Positions 55,887-64,000 of a stretch of 64,000 bases of DNA are shown one piece after another. How positions within the stretch are numbered: the stretch's first letter is position 1; each line of letters begins with the position of its first letter. Both the position numbers and the translations under genes were made by a program. Origin of the DNA: Trichoplax sp. H2 (lineage: Eukaryota > Placozoa > Uniplacotomia > Trichoplacea); NCBI GenBank assembly GCA_003344405.1, contig NOWV01000079.1, forward strand, positions 62,001 through 126,000, in the 5' to 3' direction. The notes beneath the pieces are model-generated. The model was not told the DNA's origin. It did no database searches and saw nothing but the letters and a program-made list of their open reading frames with translations.

Positions 55887-57523
55887 TTAGTAATCGATTG
55901 GAGGCACTAGACCCTTGATATCATCCATGTGTTTATACATAGCTGCATGCACACTATCATAAACTGCTCCTAGAGCAGCTTTAATATTTTGATGCCATGC
56001 TTGCACTCTTGGTCGACCCTTGCCAACATACACTCCAATTATATCCGGAGCAATGAGCTCTCCTACCGCCATCAGGTCAGCAATGGAAATGTCATCCCCT
56101 GCTATAAATCTGTTGTCTTTCAAGAAATAGTTTTCAAATGTGTCCAACGTTTGCTTTAGAGCAATAATCGAGCCTTTCTTATCCTCTTCGCTAACCTCTT
56201 GCTTATAGAAATGGGGTAAATAAATCTAAAGGACATACAAGTAAGAATGATAGTTTAGCATGGCACAGTGTGACCACGTAGGAATTACTTCCTAATCAAA
56301 CTCACGTATTTCATAACTACCAGCAAGCCTCCCTTCCATCTCGAGTTTAAGTGATGCCAGTGCAGATATTCATTAATCCGAGCTCGTTTCTTTGCTTCGC
56401 TAGGATACCAATGGTCTGGTGTTGAGAATGCACCAGCTAGATATTGCAAGATGGCAACACTAATCACCGTAAAAGGAAAAGAACAGCCATTTAATAATCT
56501 ACCTGGAATATTAATCGAGCTATCATGCATGGCACAATAAGCACAATCGAGGGATTGTGATTAGATCTAGTAAATAAAAATACTCTACTGATTGAAGGTA
56601 GAAAGCACATGAAAGACGTCAGCGTAGTTTAGGTCTAATATCGAAGTATTTGCATATATACAAGTACTGTATATTAGCAGCAAGACTCCTATTAATAATA
56701 AATATATATATAACGGAAGAAAGAAATTATTACCTCTCGAACAGTTTAAATTCTCCGTGTACAATAGCAGGCACAGTCTGAGTTGGACTAATTTTCCTGT
56801 ATTCCTCCGTTCGAGTAGCAGCTGAAAGAAATCAGAAAGCGGATATAAAATTTGATGATCATTGAGTTAATGCATGGATAGTAATCAGCAGGCGTAATGT
56901 CCATATCATTGCTATCAAAGAGCAAAAGCTAGGGCTCTGAAGTAATATCTTATCTGGGTAATGACATTGAATATTTCACAAGCTTAAATATTTTAGAAGG
57001 TAGAAAGGGAATGCGTATCGTTGCCTAAATTCGATTAAGGGATCGAGATGGATTCTAATCAATTATACTGTGCTAAGGCAATCAGATTCCTCAAATTTTG
57101 TTCCATCTGTCCTATTGTATCCAGTTCTACAAAGTCATAACTTTATGTCATTTTAGAAAGCATGTTTGTACACTGTTAGCATAAATTATCATAAGCGTTA
57201 AAAATAGTTCTTAATAGAAGGAGTTTGTTATTTTGAACGTGAAAATTGAAAGACTGTCCACGTCAAATCGCGTAGGTAGATTTTACAGCTTCTCGAATAC
57301 ATTAAAATAAAGAGATTCTCTTGTATCTTGTTGAACATAGAATGGTGGTTTATTCGAGTTTGAACAAAGCATATTTTAAAGCAAATGAATGCTATCTTGG
57401 AGAGCTACCTGTTATTAAGTCTGTATGTTTTGTCTCATATGGAATCTTGTTAGCTTCCAAAAATAACTGCACAGATCTGCAAGGTTCCGATAGCGGATCG
57501 AAATAAAAATTAAGCTTAGCCAT
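55887..57523 (-). CDS. Theta-class glutathione S-transferase, copy 2 (intact)
   Basis: Four exons: 57,523-57,409, 56,821-56,734, 56,459-56,306 and 56,225-55,887. They join to 696 bases, 231 residues, close to the usual theta GST length. Junctions are AG before each acceptor exon and GTAGC, GTAAT and GTGAGT after the donors. Exon 1 has FDPLSEPCRSV (catalytic Ser region). Exon 2 has TQTVPAIVHGEFKLFE. Exon 3 begins SVAILQYLAGAF and has a WYPSE..RARINEYL helix. Exon 4 has FIAGDDISIADLMA. The predicted role is cytosolic glutathione conjugation or peroxide detoxification. It is a head-to-tail tandem duplicate of 51,141-53,823, with all intron positions and phases shared. Confidence 0.88.
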
Positions 57524-58257
57524 GGAGAATTAAGTCACTAGTAAATAAAAATTTTCAAGGATTAATGCTGACAAATAGATTGTCGTTCTTGGTAATAACT
57601 TGTTTTATCCTATGAAGCAATTCAATTTTTCCAAAGATAAACATTAAAGGGCATATTGAGCCATTTTCAGCTTACGATATTTCGATACTAGGAAAGTTTG
57701 GGACAACTTTGATCTATGCAATATGGGCGATTCGCACGCAAAATAAATCATGTTATCGCCATTCATTCGAGCAGCAATATCAATTTACCGTGTGTAAAGG
57801 TATCTTGCGGTACAAATTTATTCGCTAAAACTTATTATTTTATTTCCGAGAATATAGCGGTGTCAATTGTTGAGTATGTAATATTCATCTATCTGAAATA
57901 AAGAAAGGTTGTCTTAATGTTAGGTCAATAAACTGTTGTCTGCAACCAAATAATCACTGTATTCAAACAGAAGAAGATCCTGTACATGAATCAGCTTTCA
58001 ATCGCGATTCATGGAAATGTTAAACAGGAATAAATTGAAATCTGCAAGGCGATGGATCTACATTACCTTCGATGTGTTTCCTAACCAACAGTGTTCTTCA
58101 ACTCGAAAGAAAATAAGACGTTGAAAAACATAAAGTCAATTTAGCAGTGACTACGGCTTATATTATAAAACCAATTCTATAGCTCATGCATATATTAATT
58201 AACACAATAAGAAAAAAAGTCGCTGGCTCTATAGTATTCTACTTTTGCCATTTTAAT
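57524..58257. other. 5' flank of GST copy 2
   Basis: No gene is seen. A 61-codon frame at 57,716 is unsupported. It presumably contains the GST promoter. Confidence 0.35.
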
Positions 58258-58335
58258 TAATTAATTAATGGGTGCGTCCGTGTCTGTATCTAAACATCCG
58301 AACGTCTGTAGTTTCTTTTGTGTCTCTATCTTCAT
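58258..58335 (-). other. Exon-like block upstream of GST copy 2
   Basis: Minus-strand reading KLQTFGCLDTDTDAPI matches the block at 54,521-54,600 and ends in a stop (ATTAATTAA). See that entry. Confidence 0.3.
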
Positions 58336-60792
58336 AATCATCTCTCTTTTACAGATGTATCTTATGCTAAAGTAAATTAAATTAAAATGACCGAACCAAT
58401 GTTTTTCCCTAGAAGCTCTCTCGTAAAATCTAATTCAAGGTTCATGCAATAACCGTTGCTCACTTGGAGCTGGACAATGCTCTAATGCGCGCTCCATGCC
58501 AATGGAGATAAGGTTACTCGTCTAGATTAATGATCATATCATTTAATGAGAACCGCCCTCTTTTACCTTGATGACGAGTTAAAGTTGACATAAATTCGTC
58601 TATTTCTAAGTTAATATGATGTAGCCTTTAAAGCGTGTATCGTGTTTGTAGGTTAGATGGATCGATTATTCAAGAACATAATCGCTCTAGTTAAGAAGCT
58701 ATTTTGAAATCTTTTAGTCATTAGTCCCTTTAAGTCACTGTATTTGCTCAGGGATAGATTCAGGTAGTCCTTGGTAAAAGAATTAATGAATGCATGTCAT
58801 TATGCAAAGTTTACAAATAATGAAGCTTCTTTTCATCCTACTTTGCAGATATTCTATCGTAGTGAATAATGCCTAGTGGTTCAATCTTATACACTACGTA
58901 TATCGTGAGGAAAACTAGATATAGCGGTTACTGTATTCTTTATCCGCGTTTACTGTTCCAATGATATATAAATTCAACGCGATTGATATTAATTCCAGTT
59001 GCATCGAATACCCCTTCTAGTCAATATCCTTAGCAAGATTTCCATATCTTAAAGTTCATTTAAAATGAGCATTCATGTTATTTACAAGTTTTAATGCATA
59101 CAGTAATAAAACTGCTTATTCACCAGTCGTACATAAAGATAACTATATTGATAACAACAGGAGAGAATTAGATAATTGCTCAGCTATCTAGCTCGTTGCT
59201 TATTCTTTAAGTAGATATAACATTCTACTTCTTTATCATTCCAATTCAAAACCAAGGAACAAAGGGGTATCATTAATCCTATGACAACAAGAAATTGACT
59301 CCTTTTACATCAATTATAGTAATACTATATGAGAAATTCTTGATATAGATCATGGCTTAGCTAGATATGATCCCAGATAATAATGTGGAATACTAGCAAA
59401 AGAACGGTAAACTCTAAAAGATAGCAATCGTAGAACCCTTAGCATGAATGGATGAACCTGATTCTAGCATATTAAAATCTCCCTCAATAGTATCGGGTTT
59501 CCTATCACATATTGAGAGAAAATAACGACAGATAGACAGACAAAAAATAACGTGCGAATGAATCAGCTAGAATCAGCAATAATACTAAAGCTCCAAGATA
59601 TCATTAAAATTATTTTTGATAAAATTCTGGCACTATTACTCTCAAAAGACTCGATTCAATGCGAGATCCTAAAGTTATTCAAGCACTAGGTGTGTTTGCT
59701 AGTTAGCTTGTGATTATTCGCTTATGCACAGCAATACCCGCTTGCAATTTATGTGAAACAGCTCATGCCCATCGAATAATGTGCATTCATTTTAATATTC
59801 CAATAATGGTATACTTTTATATCGTAAAATCACTACAATAAGATCCATTTTCCGTACACTTATATTGATCTTGCCCAAGACATATAATAAACAAGCATTC
59901 TGTTATCTCAGTCTTTACACAAAATCCAATACGTACGAATTCGAATAAAGACACCGTCAGCGATGGCGGACTGGATATGGTCAATATTGACCCGTTTTAA
60001 TCATCATCATCAGGTATGCTAGTATTCATGAAGTTATGAATCGAATCAGGCAGTTTGGAAATGGACAGCGAATAGGAAGGGTAAACTGCTGAGGGACTTA
60101 CGCTATAATATCCAGCATGATTAATAGCCTAGGATTGGTTGGAAGAACACGTTACAGTTTTTATTGGGTTTTATCATGATAATTAAATCAATAAATGAAC
60201 CGTTTATAATAGAATGGATAGCATATGTTTATCATTGATGACTAACAATATTCTCATTGATATGGCAATGATGGAGGGCTTGTCCAATGCATGATCGATG
60301 CGAATTTGAACAGGATTGGATAAAATTTTCATCGAGATACCTAATGATTGATGGAAGCACTAACCGCCAGAATACTTGCTATTGTGATACATAATAGCCC
60401 TAAAGTGCATCTAGCGCCTTTTCCTCCAGTGAAATTATTGTTTTCCACAATTCTGATTGCATGAAAAGGTTTATACGATAGATAGCTTAGTATAACTTAT
60501 CTCATTCTGACAACATAATTTAAAATATTATTTTATGTGCTCGTATTCCAATTTAGGACCATCATTTAACAAAGTTCAGCGATAGCTCAAGGTTCGATTG
60601 TGATGGCTATAGCTTTATTTTTTTAATTTGCACGATTGAGAATAGGATAGAAGATCGCTATTAGTGATAGATTGATAATTAACAATTTTAAAATTGTTAA
60701 AGATGCTTATTGTTTTCTTGTGTCACGCTTACAGATCTTGCTAAGAAAAATCGAAATATTTTAACGTTATAAACCGCCAAAGTTATAAAGAA
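58336..60792. other. Gene-free spacer
   Basis: AT-rich, with stops in all frames at short intervals. No known protein, RNA gene or repeat family is recognised. The last part must contain the promoter of the VAT1-like gene. Confidence 0.4.
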
Positions 60793-60932
60793 ATGGCAGA
60801 AAAATCTAATAGCACAGCTACAAACCGAAGACTAGTCCTGATGGGCTATGGTAGTCTAGAGAGATTGCAGATCGAAAATAGGCCATTAAAAGAGCCACGA
60901 CAAGGAGAAATCAGAATTAAAGTCGAAAATAG
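60793..60932 (+). CDS. VAT1-like / zinc-type oxidoreductase, first exon only (partial)
   Basis: ATG at 60,793. After a short Ser/Thr-rich leader, the segment RRLVLMGYGSLERLQIE..PLKEPRQGEIRIKVE matches the start of VAT1/quinone-oxidoreductase family proteins (first beta hairpin of the GroES-like domain). The frame then meets AATAG|GTTCGT, a plausible donor at 60,932/60,933 in phase 2, and a stop soon after if read through. The next expected segment (GLNFxD...) is not found before the window ends, so the following intron is long or the gene is truncated. The family catalyses NADPH-dependent reduction or membrane-associated roles at mitochondria and vesicles. No Rossmann domain is visible here. 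Confidence 0.5.
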
Positions 60933-63467
60933 GTTCGTAGTAAGCACCTTTAAACTATATGCAATAATCCTAGAGATTATTTGACTTAAATTAGTGATAC
61001 AGAATTACCCTCCAGCTTGCGAATTATCTCTAAGCTAAATGGCTAAATGCGTAAACAACATCAAGTCTATACCAATGGGTAGAGTTATGATCCCATTGCC
61101 TTCTTTTACGGATATTTTCTCGTAAAAACAACGATAAAAGCACTAGTGTAATTCCTTTGGCTAAAAGAATTCAATACTATGTAAAATAAATTGGTGGTAT
61201 CGTAATACCCTCACTAGTTTATCACCTACAATATCCGCAATATTTCTCAATTTCATTAAACCACAATCTCCTCTGTAAATATCCACGATGTCATTTTCGG
61301 AAAGCAACTAACACATTCAATGATATTTACACTGAAAAAGTAAGAAATTACGGTTTCATTCCAAGTTGAATTTAATCTAGATTTTATTGCATCGATCTTT
61401 CCTTTGAACAAGTACATTATTTTTCTACTCGAATTGGAGGAAACAAGGTTTTTTTGCGAGAAACATAATGATTCAATTCTTATATAACTTACGATGGAAA
61501 TAAAGCCATAGCAGCCATAGTAGGTTTCCATTTAGGTAGTAAATCGTAATAAAATAAATGCAATAGCTTGGAATTTAACAAAAAATAAACTATAAGAAAC
61601 GACACAAGAATTATAAAATTCTGCACGATCAACTTTTCTCCAATAAACAAGCATCGTTAGTACAATAAGAAGGCAGGCATATTATAAATAATCTACGTCT
61701 ATCTGCTAAAAGGTTTTAGTAATTACATCATTTTTAAATCATAAAAATTGACACCAGAATTCTACACCACAAATTTTTTCCAAAATAAAATACCGCCAAT
61801 ACAATTAGAATTTTATAAGTAATCTGCATATACTTGGTAAAAGACTGTAGTAATGCATTATTTTTAATAAACCATAAGAAATGATACGAGGATCATAGTA
61901 TTTTACGTTATAAACTTTTTTCAATAAAAAATGCCGCAAGTGTTATAGGAATGCAAGTATTTCATAATCAATCTACAAGTATTTGGCTAAAAGAATTCAT
62001 ATCAATGACATGATCAAATAGTAGACCCCTTGCCCAAGTCTGCTCTTATTGGTAAAGATACAGCATTAAATCATTTCTAAAGTAGTTTATACGTTTCGTT
62101 CCTCGTTTCAGAAAATAACATTTTGGATGAAATTTAATAATATACGTAGAGGCACCATCTATAAAGTATACGAAATTTTAGATATGAAATGAAACAGAAA
62201 TTCACCGTACGAAATTAAGAACAACCATTGGATTAGTATAAGTTAGGCAAGCTGACTCTGTAATTTAATGTACAGTAAAGACTAAATCGACGTTACTTTC
62301 CAAGTTTGTATAAATTAGCAATTGAAAGTACACTATACCTTCAATTAAAATATCTAGACTTTACTGACATGTTCGACGGAATAAACTTGCCATGCATTTT
62401 TGAAGATCAAGGCAATTGTCTTGATTTGAAATAGCAATATCGTGATCTGATTTTTTACAAAATTATCCGTCAGGAGTTCTAGGTCTGTTCCATCTATTCC
62501 TTTCATCACGATTAAAGGAATGCCACAAACTATTGTAAATTACTTCGGACTAAATCCTTAGACTGTCAGATTTCCATTAAATTAATCCAATATTGACTGG
62601 TGTCTATACTTTTTAGTGTAGTTTACCAATTTATTTCGAATAACAGATCCCAACAATCCTATTTGGACTTGATTTAAATTAATCAAATCGCTATTTGCGC
62701 TACTCAATCACTAAGTTCGTCAATACAATTATTTTTAAATTCTACCGTAATCAATTCCAATGGCAGATAAAGACGCTTATTAATTATTTTAGAATTCATA
62801 TAAAGTGTTCAATCAATTGAAAGAAAATTATTCACTATTACAGATTATTTGCATCTATGTAACAGCCTTCTCTAATAAACTAAGCACAATCCTATGACTA
62901 AGATATATCAATCGCAAGAGTAAGATAAAAATGGATTGTAAAGGATGCTTTTACTTTCTCTTTTTGTGGCAGCACTTCAAATGCCACGTCAGAATTTTTC
63001 AGTTTGTTCCTTTTTAACCGTGCTAAGCAATGCATTACGCCTCTTTTCTATTTATATTATTCATCCTAGCTAATTTTTCGTAGTTTAGAAGACAAATTGC
63101 TCGTATTCTATGCACTTAGCAAACGTTACTCATGCAATCACGCACAAGTGCTTGCTCGAATATAAAACGTTTGCAAAATTTGATCTTAATCATGACATTT
63201 TTCTCATCGACGGATGAGCACCAAATCGTCCAAAGAAACAGTCAATTGGAAAATTTTGAGATATGCAAATGTTTAGCCTATTTCCTTCTCCAGCTCTTAT
63301 GTCCCTTCAGCGTCAACAATAGCAGACAGACTTTGTAGAATGATGTCATTCTATTTTAGAAGCACTCATCAGTAAATCTCATACTTGCTTACCTATTACT
63401 ATGAGTCATAAAATTGCAATGAGGATTCGTTTAGAGGTATCAATCACGTGCTATTTAATGACGTTTA
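60933..63467. other. Putative first intron or spacer after the VAT1-like exon
   Basis: No second exon of the VAT1 family is recognised on either strand. Related 'ataagaaa(c/t)ga(c/t)ac.a.aatt..ta' stretches near 61,590, 61,740 and 61,870 hint at an old tandem repeat of about 140 bp. A minus-strand frame at 61,256-61,531 resembles nothing known. Confidence 0.35.
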
Positions 63468-64000
63468 CATCAGCTGGATATCATGAATTGTGAACTTTTC
63501 AACTATTGCTGTTGTAGACATAGACAAACATCGGCTGGATATCATTAATTATGAATTTTCTAGATATAACTGTGTCTTAAATAGACAAGCATTAGCTGGA
63601 TATTATGAAACGTCAATCTTCCAATGATTACTAAAGTCTGACATAGTCAAACATCAGCTGGAAATCATTAATATCGAATCTTCCAGCTATTACTATTGTC
63701 TTATATAGTCAAGCATTAGCTGAATATCATGAATCGTCAACCTTTCAACGATTACTGTTGTCCGATATAGTCAATCATCACTAGGATATAATTAATCGTG
63801 AATCAGCTACTATTGGTCTTATGTAGTCAAACACTAGCTGGTTATCGTTAATCGTGAATCTCAAACTATTGCTGTTGTCTTATATAATCAAGCATTAGTA
63901 GAATATCATTCATTACGCATCTCCTAACTATTTCTTTTGTCTGACATTTCCAAGCATCAACAGGATATCATTAATCGCGAATCTTCCAGCCATTGCTGTT
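63468..64000 (+). repeat. 61-bp minisatellite, at least nine units, open at the right edge
   Basis: The unit core 'catcagctggatatcattaatcgtgaatc...actattgctgttgtc' recurs near 63,469, 63,530, 63,591, 63,653, 63,715, 63,776, 63,831, 63,891 and 63,952. Units differ by substitutions and small indels. The array continues beyond the window. Confidence 0.85.

Noticed and set aside
61256-61531. Minus-strand ORF of 91 codons
   Set aside because: It has no recognisable domain, motif or paralog, and its length is compatible with chance.
63468-64000. CRISPR array
   Set aside because: Units are contiguous and diverged along their whole length, with no constant repeat and variable spacer pattern, and the DNA is eukaryotic.

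Overview
This window is AT-rich eukaryotic DNA from an animal genome. Coding blocks are separated by long stretches of non-coding, repeat-laden sequence. One gene family has clear GT...AG introns. The proteins (theta-class glutathione transferase, the start of a VAT1-like oxidoreductase, NACHT-type STAND NTPases, a long kinesin-light-chain-type TPR protein) fit an early-branching metazoan. The base composition and style of expansion most resemble a placozoan such as Trichoplax. That species guess is inference.

Layout. 1-1,020: degenerate tandem repeat. 1,947-7,124: intact single-exon gene for a 1,725-aa protein, read as nuclease-like domain, degenerate P-loop region, NACHT ATPase and a C-terminal helical region with two WxxxGG modules. 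7,125-20,426: decayed tandem region with about two and a half composite units, each pairing a remnant of the NACHT-gene 3' end with a deaminase-like gene. The first deaminase copy (11,667-13,323) is a pseudogene with a mutated active site. The second (16,723-19,200) is largely intact with an HAE...CPMC zinc-site signature. 20,465-25,306 (minus): 1,613-aa protein with 35 consecutive 42-residue TPR units, plus a nearly identical 512-bp fragment of it at 19,915-20,426. 25.3-51 kb: a large segmental duplication (about 27.9-35.3 and 37.0-46.9 kb) carrying two more NACHT-family genes. One is reduced to its N-terminal tag and C-terminal module. The other is full length but split by a single-base frameshift. 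Around them lie 180-bp satellite blocks, a 333-bp higher-order repeat present twice, and a 1.3-kb dispersed repeat. 51,141-57,523 (minus): two tandem four-exon theta GST genes, one carrying a one-base deletion. 60,793-60,932: first exon of a VAT1-like gene. 63,468-64,000: 61-bp minisatellite running off the window.

How the genes may work together (inference). Nuclease-NACHT proteins, a deaminase-fold protein and a TPR superstructure protein lie side by side. All are expanding, decaying or being truncated, which resembles a fast-evolving innate immune or conflict locus. The N-terminal nuclease plus NACHT arrangement recalls bacterial anti-phage STAND systems. The GST and VAT1-like genes look like ordinary metabolic neighbours.
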